Shown piece after piece: positions 53,607 to 61,642 of a DNA stretch of 64,000 bases. The DNA lies in assembly GCA_003142185.1 (NCBI GenBank), contig PLOR01000111.1:1-64000 (forward strand), written 5' to 3'. The stretch's first letter is position 1. Every line of letters starts with the position of its first letter. The notes below the pieces were generated by a model. It did not search any database and had not been told where the DNA came from. It was given only the letters and a program-made list of their open reading frames with translations. This DNA comes from Bryobacterales bacterium (GTDB lineage: Bacteria; Acidobacteriota; Terriglobia; Bryobacterales; Bryobacteraceae). The translations under genes and the position numbers were made by a program.

Positions 53607-53737
53607 GGCGTTCCGTCCTTTTTTCGGATTTCTTTGGTCCGGCCCGAACCGGCCGGCACAGCTAGGAATGCATCCCTAGTGCCAGAAGACTTTAGGCTTT
53701 AAGTACCTTTTTATCTGTAAATAGGAGATGGAAGACC

Positions 53738-53770
53738 CGTTCCGAAATGGAACGTGTTTCAGGTTGAAAC
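53738..53770. promoter_or_regulatory. Two adjacent palindromes upstream of the sigma factor gene
   Basis: CGTTCC-N5-GGAACG (53738-53754) and GTTTCA-N3-TGAAAC (53756-53770) stand side by side, separated by one base. Both are perfect and of similar half-site type. They could be a double operator for the sigma factor gene (start 53606) or for the divergent TonB receptor (start 54140). Confidence 0.45.
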
Positions 53771-53900
53771 GAAGGAGGGGAGGGCCTTGGAGCAAAACGG
53801 AACTGAAGGTGCGGCGTCACGCGTCGTGCAACTACATCGAAATGACGCCGGACGCATCCGGCGCGGGACGATCCCGTTCGGCGCCATCACCCTGGAGGCG

Positions 53901-54061
53901 CCTAGTGTATTCCCATTATTGCCATGAATAGGTATTACAGATACGATGCCCTTTAGCTGGATTTCGGTAAACGCTGTTAGTCTCGCTGCAAACGGCGCTA
54001 AAAACAAAATTTACGTCGGACACCCGCTGCAAGTGGGCGCGGGAGTCGTGTGTTCGCAGGG
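53901..54061 (+). promoter_or_regulatory. Conserved leader block, copy A (upstream of TonB receptor 54140)
   Basis: Segments shared with 61319-61492 occur in the same order: CCTAGTGTATTCCCATTATTGC (first 20 bases cited in part: ATTCCCATTATTGC is identical), CGGTAAACG against CGGTGAACG, and CGGGAGTCGTGTGTTCGCAGG with one mismatch at 54040-54061. The blocks are spaced similarly (118 against 131 bp). The copy ends about 79 nt before the receptor ATG. It may be a shared promoter/operator or a structured RNA leader. Confidence 0.6.
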
Positions 54062-54139
54062 TGCTACCCCCGTCGCGGCCTCGATTCCTTCGCTGCGGGA
54101 AACTCCGCTCTATTATTCGAACTTGAGTGAGGTCTTATC

Positions 54140-57100
54140 ATGTTCAGACTTACTGCAGTTATTGTCATCGCGTGCGCGTCTCTTTGTGCGCAGAGTAACT
54201 TCGCGACGCTGAGTGGAAGGATTCAGGACCCGTCGCAGGCGCCCGTTTCGGGTGCACGCATCTCAGTGACGGCCAAAGCGACCGCCGCGGTGCGGCAGGC
54301 AGTCACCAATGGCGAGGGCCTGTTTGAATTCCCGAACCTGCTTCCAGGCGGCTACGCGGTTCAGGTTTCCGCACCCGGATTCGCCGTCGAGACCCGCGAC
54401 GTCCTGCTCGAAGTCGGCCAGAATCTGGCACTCGATCTTGCGCTGGTGCTCGGTGAGAGGCACGAAACGCTGGAAATTGTGGAGGCTGCGGATCTGCTAC
54501 GAACGCAGGACGTCAGCCTGGGCGAAGTCGTGGAGCCCAAGTCGATCGAGGATTTGCCGCTGAACGGCCGCATGCTGCTCGACCTGGCATTGACCGTTCC
54601 GGACGCGCACGTCGGCCATGGCGCGCAGACCGGCGACATGAGCCCGCTCTACTGGCGGCCCGGCCAGGCCTCCGCCATCACCATCGGCGGCAACCGTCCC
54701 AACGCGAACTATTTCCTGCTGGACGGCGTAACCAACACGGATCCTACCTTCAATGCGATGAACCTGAGTTTGTCGTTGGATGCCGTGCAGGAGTTTCAGG
54801 TCCAGACCGGCAGTTACTTGGCCGAACTGGGCGGCGCCGGGGGCGGTCAGATCAACGTCATCACCCGCCAGGGCACCACGAATTTTCATGGAGCCGTATA
54901 TGAGTATCTGCGCAACAACGCACTAGATGCGCGCACGTGGAACGAGCTGCCGGGCGACGACCATCTGGTGCAGAACAACTATGGCGGCGCGCTGGGAGGT
55001 CCGCTCTTTGGAACTAAGACCTTCTTCTTTGCCAACTATGAAGGTTTCCGGCAGACCGCGGCGCAGACCGCGATGGATACCGTGCCAACCGCGGCGGAGG
55101 CCACCGGCAACTTCAGCGGCAGCGGATCCGCCATTTACGATCCCGCCAGCACTTATACGAATCCGAATTACAACCCATCGCTTCCGGTGAGCGCGGCCAA
55201 TCCGCAGGCCCTGCGGACCGAGTTCCCGGGTAACATCATTCCAGCCAGCCGGATGAATTCGGCGGCCCTTCTCATGTTACAGAGTTACGTGCCGCGCCCG
55301 AACACGGCGGGAGACATGGGCCTCGGTATGACTATGAACGGTGCGCCGACGGTCTTCGGCGCCGGCTTGGATTCCAACAACCTGCTGGATGTCCGCGACG
55401 CACAGGAGCGAAACAACCAGGGCACTATCCGCGTGGACCGGATACTCGGCAGCGATACGCTCAACGTGCGTTTCTCGTCGAGCAATGAGCAGGGATTCAC
55501 GCCGCAAAACCTGCCCGGTTACGGCTTCAACTTCAACAACGCCTCGCAGAACGGCGCTCTAATCTGGACCAAGGTGATCTCGCCCACCATCGTGAATACG
55601 GCTTCGGTCGGCGTTTCCCGCCTGGCTATGTCGCACTGGTCGCAGGATAACGGAATTGACGACATCGTGGACGCGCTGGGAATCACCGGGACCAACTTCG
55701 GCGGACAGAAAGGCTGGGGAGCGCCCTACTTCAATGTGCAAGGCTATTCGCCGTTCGGAGACTCCTGGCAGGCCACGCCCATGGATCAGTGGAACACCAC
55801 CGTTCAGGCTCGCGAAACGCTGAGCTGGCAAAAGGGGCGCCACAGCCTGAAGTTCGGCTCGAGTGGCCAGCGGGTGATCTGGCCCATGTGGGCGCTGGTG
55901 CAAAGCCGCGGCTACTATCAATTCACTCCCGGCTTCACCACGGAAACGGAAAACAACGACGGCACAGGTTCCGCGCTGGCGAGCTTCCTGCTCGGCCTTC
56001 CCGCATCGCGCCAGGTTCAAGCCGGCGTGCCCAGCATGAACCTGCGCAACTGGTCCGCGAATGCCTTCGCTCAGGATACCTGGCGTCTGACGCCGACCAC
56101 CACCCTCGACTTCGGCCTGCGCTACGAATTCGAGACGCCGCTGGAGGATACGAAGCAGCCTTGGAGCAATCTGGAGGTCGAGAACGGCAAGTTGATGGCG
56201 TTCATCGGCGGTCAGGACGGCATGCCGCGCGGCCTGATGTACTCGAACAAGCTGCGCTTCGCGCCGCGCTTCGGCATTGCGCATCACTTCGAACAAAGCG
56301 GCATCGTGCTGCGCGCCGCCTATGGCATCTTCTACACTCCGGTGGACATGAACACCTGGTGCAACGAGTTGCACAATGTGCCCGTCCTGTTCCCGATCAC
56401 CCAGCAGAGTAACAACTTCACGCCGCAGATCACGGGGTTTAACTTCCCGCAGCCGGTGCTGGGCCAGACCACGGTGAGCTTCTCCGCCTTCGATCCGCAC
56501 GCGCCGTCGCAATACGTGCAGCAGTGGAGCACCTCTCTGCAAAAGAGCCTGGGGCGCAACACCACGCTGGAGGCCGGCTATCACGGCGAGCGCGGCTTCC
56601 ATCTGCAACGCGCGGACCTCATCAACAACGCCCTTCCGGGACCGGGGGCTCTGCAAGCACGCCGGCCGTATCAGGACGCCACCTTCGTCAATGGGACCGT
56701 CTTGCCCTCCAACATCACGGTCGCAAGCACGACCTTCCCCGTGAGCTCGGTGAACCTGCTGCAGAACACCGCTCGAAGCTGGTACGACGCCGGCTATGTC
56801 AATCTGAGGCGGCGGTACGCGAATAGTCTGAGCCTGCTGGTGAACTACACTTATGCGAAGAACCTGTCTAATGCTCCCGATTTTCGGTCGCCCATGTTCG
56901 AATCCGCGATTCCTCAGAACGACAACGATCTGAACGCGGAAAAAGGGCCGGCGTGCGATGTCCGCAGCCGCTTCTCGCTCAGCGCGGTGTACGACATTCA
57001 TCCGCTGACGGTGAGGGATTGGACACGGTCCCTCACGCGCAACTGGAAGCTCTCGACGATTTATCAAGTGCAGTCCGGAATGCCGTTCACGATATCGGTG

Positions 57101-57493
57101 TTCGGCGACACCGCGAACACAGGCACTCTGATCGGCGAGAACGCGATCCGCGCGAACTACACCGGACAGCCGGTCTTCGGCGCGGGCACGGGCACGACGG
57201 CGGAGTGGTTCAATCCGGATGCCTTCGCCACTCCCGCCGCATATACGTTCGGCAACCTGGGACGCAACACCGTCTACGGGCCTGGCATGCAAACAGCGGA
57301 CGTCGCGCTGGTTCGCACCTTCGCCTTCACCGAGCGGCTGCACACGGAGCTTCGCGGCGAGGCGTTCAATGCGCTGAATCATTCGAACTGGGGCACGCCC
57401 AATCGTTTCGTGAACACGCCCCAGTTGGGCACCATCACCGAAGCCACCACTCCGGGCCGCGAATTCCAGTTGAGCGCCCGGCTTTCGTTCTAA
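54140..57493 (+). CDS. Oar-like TonB-dependent receptor
   Basis: This 1117-aa outer-membrane receptor has a signal peptide (MFRLTAVIVIACASLCAQ), then a CarboxypepD_reg domain (ATLSGRIQDPSQAPVSGARI, FEFPNLLPGGYAVQV) at about 22-105. The plug follows (EDLPLNGRMLLDLALTVPD, NRPNANYFLLDGV, GQINVITRQGTTNFHGAVYEY). The large barrel ends in a C-terminal Phe (GREFQLSARLSF). The ligand is unknown. Its leader shares blocks with the rdhA leader, so it may import a factor needed by the dehalogenase system, such as a corrinoid or the substrate. It converges on the AhpD/MFS operon. Confidence 0.92.
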   Translation: MFRLTAVIVIACASLCAQSNFATLSGRIQDPSQAPVSGARISVTAKATAAVRQAVTNGEGLFEFPNLLPGGYAVQVSAPGFAVETRDVLLEVGQNLALDLALVLGERHETLEIVEAADLLRTQDVSLGEVVEPKSIEDLPLNGRMLLDLALTVPDAHVGHGAQTGDMSPLYWRPGQASAITIGGNRPNANYFLLDGVTNTDPTFNAMNLSLSLDAVQEFQVQTGSYLAELGGAGGGQINVITRQGTTNFHGAVYEYLRNNALDARTWNELPGDDHLVQNNYGGALGGPLFGTKTFFFANYEGFRQTAAQTAMDTVPTAAEATGNFSGSGSAIYDPASTYTNPNYNPSLPVSAANPQALRTEFPGNIIPASRMNSAALLMLQSYVPRPNTAGDMGLGMTMNGAPTVFGAGLDSNNLLDVRDAQERNNQGTIRVDRILGSDTLNVRFSSSNEQGFTPQNLPGYGFNFNNASQNGALIWTKVISPTIVNTASVGVSRLAMSHWSQDNGIDDIVDALGITGTNFGGQKGWGAPYFNVQGYSPFGDSWQATPMDQWNTTVQARETLSWQKGRHSLKFGSSGQRVIWPMWALVQSRGYYQFTPGFTTETENNDGTGSALASFLLGLPASRQVQAGVPSMNLRNWSANAFAQDTWRLTPTTTLDFGLRYEFETPLEDTKQPWSNLEVENGKLMAFIGGQDGMPRGLMYSNKLRFAPRFGIAHHFEQSGIVLRAAYGIFYTPVDMNTWCNELHNVPVLFPITQQSNNFTPQITGFNFPQPVLGQTTVSFSAFDPHAPSQYVQQWSTSLQKSLGRNTTLEAGYHGERGFHLQRADLINNALPGPGALQARRPYQDATFVNGTVLPSNITVASTTFPVSSVNLLQNTARSWYDAGYVNLRRRYANSLSLLVNYTYAKNLSNAPDFRSPMFESAIPQNDNDLNAEKGPACDVRSRFSLSAVYDIHPLTVRDWTRSLTRNWKLSTIYQVQSGMPFTISVFGDTANTGTLIGENAIRANYTGQPVFGAGTGTTAEWFNPDAFATPAAYTFGNLGRNTVYGPGMQTADVALVRTFAFTERLHTELRGEAFNALNHSNWGTPNRFVNTPQLGTITEATTPGREFQLSARLSF

Positions 57494-57528
57494 GGATTCG
57501 TTCCGGAATTACCGTTATCGACCGCTCC

Positions 57529-58095
57529 CTATGGTCGCGGCTCCGTCAGTATCCTGTGGATCGAGCTCGCGTAGCCGTCGCGGGCGGTGATGGGCGCGCG
57601 CTGCCGATACACATCGGGGTCGGTGGGCGCCCAGGTTCCCAGTCCGTCGACATAGCGATTGAACATGCAAAAGGCCGCGGCGATGAGCACAGTGTCGTGG
57701 ATCTCCATGTCACTGGCGCCGCACTCCCGGGCGCGCGCGATATCTTCGCTGGTTACTTCCTTTCCGCTGCGCTGAACTTTGCCGGCGATGGCGAGCAGGG
57801 ACTTCATCTTGTCCGAGACGGCGGCGTGTTCGGGGTCGCGCTTGACGTCGAGCACGAGTTGCTCGTTATTGCCCAGATGGTATGCGGCAACGGCTCCGTG
57901 AACGGTTTGGCAGAAGAAACAGTCGTTGCGCGACGAGACGAAGGTCGCGATCAGCTCGCGCTCCCCGGGGGAGAGCGTATTCGGTCCGCGAAGAAGAATG
58001 TCGGCGAGCTGGTTGAGCGGCTCGGCGGTTTCCGGCCGGAACACCATCAACCCTCGGATGCCGGGCAGGTCCTCTCGCAACTGTATATGTGCCAT
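57529..58095 (-). CDS. AhpD-like/carboxymuconolactone decarboxylase-family protein, copy 1
   Basis: This 188-aa protein carries the redox motif C-x2-C-x3-H in NDCFFCQTVHGA, as in AhpD-type alkylhydroperoxidases. The helical core ends with IHDTVLIAAAFCMFNRYVDG. It begins MAHIQLREDLPGIRG, nearly the same as the two copies at 60023 and 60652. It is the last gene of a five-gene minus-strand operon, 18 nt after the MFS gene. AhpD proteins use the CxxC pair to reduce peroxides or alkyl hydroperoxides, and some relatives act on aromatic lactones. The substrate is unknown here. An AGGAG site lies 9 nt upstream. Confidence 0.88.
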   Translation of the reverse strand: MAHIQLREDLPGIRGLMVFRPETAEPLNQLADILLRGPNTLSPGERELIATFVSSRNDCFFCQTVHGAVAAYHLGNNEQLVLDVKRDPEHAAVSDKMKSLLAIAGKVQRSGKEVTSEDIARARECGASDMEIHDTVLIAAAFCMFNRYVDGLGTWAPTDPDVYRQRAPITARDGYASSIHRILTEPRP

Positions 58096-58113
58096 TTGTA
58101 AGTTCTCCTCTCA

Positions 58114-59361
58114 CTAATCCTCGCTGCTTGCGAAGCTTGTCTTGTAGCGCGGCAGCAGCAGCATGAGCAACGCGGCGACAAGTGTCACACCGGCGAGTTG
58201 CATCAGAAGCGCGCGGTAGGATCCGGTGGCATCGAAGGCACGGCCCATGATGACAGGACCGATCGCGCCGGCGATCGCATACGCGGTCCACGTGAAGCCG
58301 TACAGAGTCGAAAACGATTTCAAGCCGAAGTATCTGGAGAGCAGATAGGGAGTGACATCGCCTTCTCCACCCATGCCGAATCCAATCAGCGCGGCGGCCC
58401 CGATGCCCACCGGGAGGGAATGCGCACCCGCCAGCAGGAACGTGCCCAGCGCTGAGAGTGCAAAGAGACAAACGGCGACCCTCGGCGCGAAGTAGCGGTC
58501 CAGCAGCCATCCCGTGAGCAGCCTGCCTGCGAGGATCGCTCCGCCCATCGCCGACACGGCCAGAGCGGCCTTCCCCGCCGCAATTCCGCGATCGGTCAGC
58601 AACGCGGAAAGATGAGTGATGGCGCCGTTCTGGCTGATGGAGATGAGAAACAGCTCGGCGACGATAATCCAGAAGATGCGGGAGCGCACGCCCTCTCTGA
58701 CCGAGGTGCCGGTGGCCGGTGTGATCACCGAATGGGCGGCGCGGGAACGCTCGCGAACGCGCCAGCCGCATGGCAGGCCGATCACGAGAACGCCGGCGCC
58801 TAAAATGGCGAAGGAAGCGCGCCAACCCACGGCGTGAATCAGAGCTTCGGCGAGAGGAGGAAGAACCATGGCGCCCACCGCGCCACCGCCGAGCAAAATG
58901 GAAAATGCCACGCCGCGGCGCTCCCGGAACCAGGTACTCAGCACGCGAGTGTATGCCAGGTGAGCGGTCCCATTCCCCACCATGCCGAGAATCAGGAAGA
59001 TCGCGTAGAGATGCCACAGATGGCGCGTCAGCAGCGCGAGCGACGCGAACGCGCACCCGAAGATGGTCAGGCAGGGCAGAATAATGCGCCGCGCCGGATA
59101 GCGATCGAGCAGCCAGCCGAGCGGCGGCGAGCAGGCCGCAACCGCCAGCGCCGCGATGCCGAAGGCTACCGAGACCGCTTCGCGCGACCAGCCGAACTCG
59201 GCGGCAAGCGGTTTCAGGAAAATGGCGAAAGTATAGATAAACAGCGACGCGAAGCTGACCAGCACGCAAACGGAAGACGCGGCGGCCACGCGCCATCCCG
59301 GATAGCGGATGCTGTGCTCGTTCGGCGCCGAGGCCGCGGCGGGCTGAAGGGCGGTTACCAG
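58114..59361 (-). CDS. Major facilitator superfamily transporter (probable CTG start)
   Basis: This MFS protein has about 12 membrane segments. The N-terminal YPGWRVAAASSVCVLVSF and the loop RPARRI-like motif (LLDRYPARRIILP) fit the oxalate/formate-antiporter-like or monocarboxylate-type branch. No ATG, GTG or TTG precedes YPGWRV after the stop of the upstream gene. CTG 59361 lies 1 nt after that stop region, with AGGAG 10 nt upstream, which suggests termination-reinitiation. GTG 59289 is the alternative but would remove the conserved first residues. It probably moves a small organic acid. The substrate could be linked to the AhpD/CMD enzymes of the operon. Confidence 0.82.
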   Translation of the reverse strand: MVTALQPAAASAPNEHSIRYPGWRVAAASSVCVLVSFASLFIYTFAIFLKPLAAEFGWSREAVSVAFGIAALAVAACSPPLGWLLDRYPARRIILPCLTIFGCAFASLALLTRHLWHLYAIFLILGMVGNGTAHLAYTRVLSTWFRERRGVAFSILLGGGAVGAMVLPPLAEALIHAVGWRASFAILGAGVLVIGLPCGWRVRERSRAAHSVITPATGTSVREGVRSRIFWIIVAELFLISISQNGAITHLSALLTDRGIAAGKAALAVSAMGGAILAGRLLTGWLLDRYFAPRVAVCLFALSALGTFLLAGAHSLPVGIGAAALIGFGMGGEGDVTPYLLSRYFGLKSFSTLYGFTWTAYAIAGAIGPVIMGRAFDATGSYRALLMQLAGVTLVAALLMLLLPRYKTSFASSED

Positions 59362-59362
59362 G

Positions 59363-59995
59363 TTAGTGGTTCTCCTCGCGAACGTAACCGTGCCGGGCCA
59401 GATGCTGCCCTTGCAGGCGGTGAGCTTCTTCGGACATCTCGGCGACGCCGGTAGCCGTGATCCAGCGATTGTAAAAGTTGAAGAGCGCGCAGGTGGTGAT
59501 GGCGTAGTAAATCGCTTCGTCGTCCCATCCGGCAACACGCACCTGCTCAACATCGTCGGCCGTAACGGCTGGCAGGTCGCGGGTAATCTTCGTGACGTAA
59601 CGGAGCATGGCCTTGTCCTTCTCCTCGAGAGCGGAGGCCTCGAGGTCGTTGAGAACGCCTCGGACAAGGTCCTCGCTGCCGAGCAGTTCGGCGGCGGCGG
59701 CGGCGTGGGCGCGCGTACAGAAGCGGCACTCATTCTGCAATGAGGTCCACGCGGCAATCAGTTCGCGCATCGCCGGACTGATCGTGGCAGGCGTCCGCAG
59801 AACTCCCTGGCTGAAGCGGGAGAGGCTGTCCGTGAACGACGGCTGGAACGCAAACAGGTCCCAGATTTTCGAGTACTCGGCGTTGCGGCCGCGCGCGGAG
59901 TCAATCAGTTCCTTGTAGAGACCCGGCTTCGGGTTGCTCTCCACGCCGGGAAGGTACAGCGCCTTGGCGCGCGCGCGAGCAGAAACGGTGGACAT
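59363..59995 (-). CDS. AhpD-like/CMD-family peroxidase-related protein (divergent copy)
   Basis: This 210-aa protein has the CMD core with NECRFCTRAHAAAAAELLG (C-x2-C-x3-H) and the helical RYVTKITRDLPAVTADDVEQ. It is longer at the N terminus and clearly less related to the other three copies, which share the MAHI start. It resembles peroxidase-related proteins of the CMD group. It lies third in the operon, 27 nt after the previous gene, and its stop abuts the MFS gene. It likely reduces a peroxide or acts on a small organic substrate. Confidence 0.86.
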   Translation of the reverse strand: MSTVSARARAKALYLPGVESNPKPGLYKELIDSARGRNAEYSKIWDLFAFQPSFTDSLSRFSQGVLRTPATISPAMRELIAAWTSLQNECRFCTRAHAAAAAELLGSEDLVRGVLNDLEASALEEKDKAMLRYVTKITRDLPAVTADDVEQVRVAGWDDEAIYYAITTCALFNFYNRWITATGVAEMSEEAHRLQGQHLARHGYVREENH

Positions 59996-60022
59996 GGAAC
60001 AGGGCCTCCTAATGCCCGTGTA

Positions 60023-60625
60023 TTAGGGGCGGGCCGGCGCCGCCCGATTGCTGGATACTGTTTGTAACGGCTGCTTCCAGTCGCGGGCAACATACCCTAA
60101 CGCCACCGTTTGCTTTCCAACCTCGCCGTAGAATTCCGCGTCCTGGGGCTGCCAGGTGTCCAGCCCATCGACGTAGCGATTAAACATACAGAAGGCTGCC
60201 GCGATCAGCACCGTGTCATGGATCTCCTTGTCGGTCGCACCATGGCTCCGCGCCCGCTCGACATCTTCCGTGGTCACGTGCTTGCCGCCCTTCTGAACTT
60301 TGCCGGCAATCGCCAGCAGCGCCTTCATCTTGTCTGAGAGCGAAGCCGCCTCGCAGTTACATTTCATCTGGGCGATCAATTCATAGTCCTGCGGGGCCCC
60401 ACCGAGATGTTGCGCCGCCGCTGAACCATGACATGTCTGGCAGTAGTAACAATCGTTCTTCGCGGAAACGTAAGTCGCGATCATCTCGCGTTCCGCCATG
60501 GTGAGACTGTTCGGAGCGCGGAGTAAGACTTCCACCAGATCGCACAGCGGCTGAGTGGTGTCGGGACTAAAGACAAGCGGGCCGCGAATTCCAGGCAATC
60601 CTTCGGGGAGATGAATATGAGCCAT
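60023..60625 (-). CDS. AhpD-like/CMD-family protein, copy 2
   Basis: This 200-aa paralogue of the genes at 57529 and 60652 starts MAHIHLPEGLPGIRG and shares TDKEIHDTVLIAAAFCMFNR. The redox motif is NDCYYCQTCHGSAAA, with an extra cysteine between the CxxC and the His, unlike the other copies. It is second in the operon (26 nt after copy 3). Its C-terminal tail (SSNRAAPARP) is variable. The role is probably the same redox chemistry with a different partner or substrate. Confidence 0.88.
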   Translation of the reverse strand: MAHIHLPEGLPGIRGPLVFSPDTTQPLCDLVEVLLRAPNSLTMAEREMIATYVSAKNDCYYCQTCHGSAAAQHLGGAPQDYELIAQMKCNCEAASLSDKMKALLAIAGKVQKGGKHVTTEDVERARSHGATDKEIHDTVLIAAAFCMFNRYVDGLDTWQPQDAEFYGEVGKQTVALGYVARDWKQPLQTVSSNRAAPARP

Positions 60626-60651
60626 CTGCGTTCCTCCGGTTCTATAGACAG

Positions 60652-61215
60652 CTACGCCGCTTCCACTGGTTCTTCCCAGTTTGGCCGGACGTACCCCACA
60701 TGAGCCATCCTTTGTCCCATCTCACGGTAGGCGCGCGGATCGGTCGGTTGCCAGGTGCCCAAACCGTCCACATACCGATTGAACATGCAGAAAGCCGCCG
60801 CGATGAGCACCGTGTCATGAATCTCTTTGTCGGTCGCGCCAAGCTTCCGAGCTCGCTCCACGTCTTCCGGAGTCACGTGCTTGCCGCCTTTTTGGACCTT
60901 GCCCGCGATCGCTAATAGCGCCTTCAACTTCTCCGAAATCTCCGCCGAGGCATAGTTGCTCTTGACCCGGTCGATCAGTTCGTAGTCGCCGCCCAGATGT
61001 TCCGCGGCGGCCGCGCCGTGAGACAGTTGGCAGAAACAACAATCATTTTGGGAAGAGACGTAAGTCGCGATCATTTCGCGTTCCGCCGAGGTCAGGGTGT
61101 TGGGGCCGCGCAACAGGACTTCCGCCAATTCACGAAGCGCCTTGGTGCTTTCCGGGCTGATTGCCATAGGGCCGAGAATGCCCGGCAGTCCTTCGGGTAG
61201 ATGAATGTGAGCCAT
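60652..61215 (-). CDS. AhpD-like/CMD-family protein, copy 3 (first gene of operon)
   Basis: This 187-aa protein starts at ATG 61215, with GGAGGGG 7 nt upstream; a longer frame to 61266 lacks this. It has MAHIHLPEGLPGILGP, the motif NDCCFCQLSHGAAAA, and TDKEIHDTVLIAAAFCMFNR. It opens the minus-strand operon (copy 3, copy 2, divergent copy, MFS, copy 1). The operon promoter must lie in 61216-61642, shared with the divergent rdhA gene. Confidence 0.88.
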   Translation of the reverse strand: MAHIHLPEGLPGILGPMAISPESTKALRELAEVLLRGPNTLTSAEREMIATYVSSQNDCCFCQLSHGAAAAEHLGGDYELIDRVKSNYASAEISEKLKALLAIAGKVQKGGKHVTPEDVERARKLGATDKEIHDTVLIAAAFCMFNRYVDGLGTWQPTDPRAYREMGQRMAHVGYVRPNWEEPVEAA

Positions 61216-61318
61216 GAACTTACCCCTCCAGTGTTTTAATCGAGAATACACCAAACTCGTGCGCAAGCCAGTAATCGAAATGTACTACTCGCCAGGTTGT
61301 CCCACAAAAGGCGCCCAG

Positions 61319-61492
61319 CCTAATACATTCCCATTATTGCGATTCATGTGAATGGCAGATTACCATACTCTTCAAATGAAAACTCGGTGAACGATTCACC
61401 GCGGGCTATCAGTTTCGCTCTAACAGGGGTACTGACAGATAGGAGCTACATTACACCCTACACGGTGGCACGGGATTCGTGTGTTCGCAGGG
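61319..61492 (+). promoter_or_regulatory. Conserved leader block, copy B (between AhpD operon and rdhA)
   Basis: This copy matches the region at 53901-54061 in order and spacing: ATTCCCATTATTGC at 61327-61340 (14 of 14), CGGTGAACG, and CGGGATTCGTGTGTTCGCAG at 61471-61490. A perfect ATTCA-TG-TGAAT palindrome sits at 61342-61353. It lies 150 nt before rdhA, so it may be an operator for both divergent operons or a leader RNA for rdhA. Confidence 0.6.
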
Positions 61493-61642
61493 CCGAGCTT
61501 ACTTAGTAAGCGTCCTGGGCAGTGAGGCGGCCTACGGCGGCGGTCCCGGTGCGCGTAACTTACTGTGCGGAGTGTGTATTCGGATGGCTGTAACTGTGCC
61601 TGAGCTTCAAGTGAACGCCCGTTGAGTCGTTTCCGAGATCGA

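Noticed and set aside
59363-59757. Extending the MFS gene back to 59757
   Set aside because: The extension lies inside the upstream AhpD-like gene in another frame and encodes low-complexity Pro/Arg/Thr-rich sequence.
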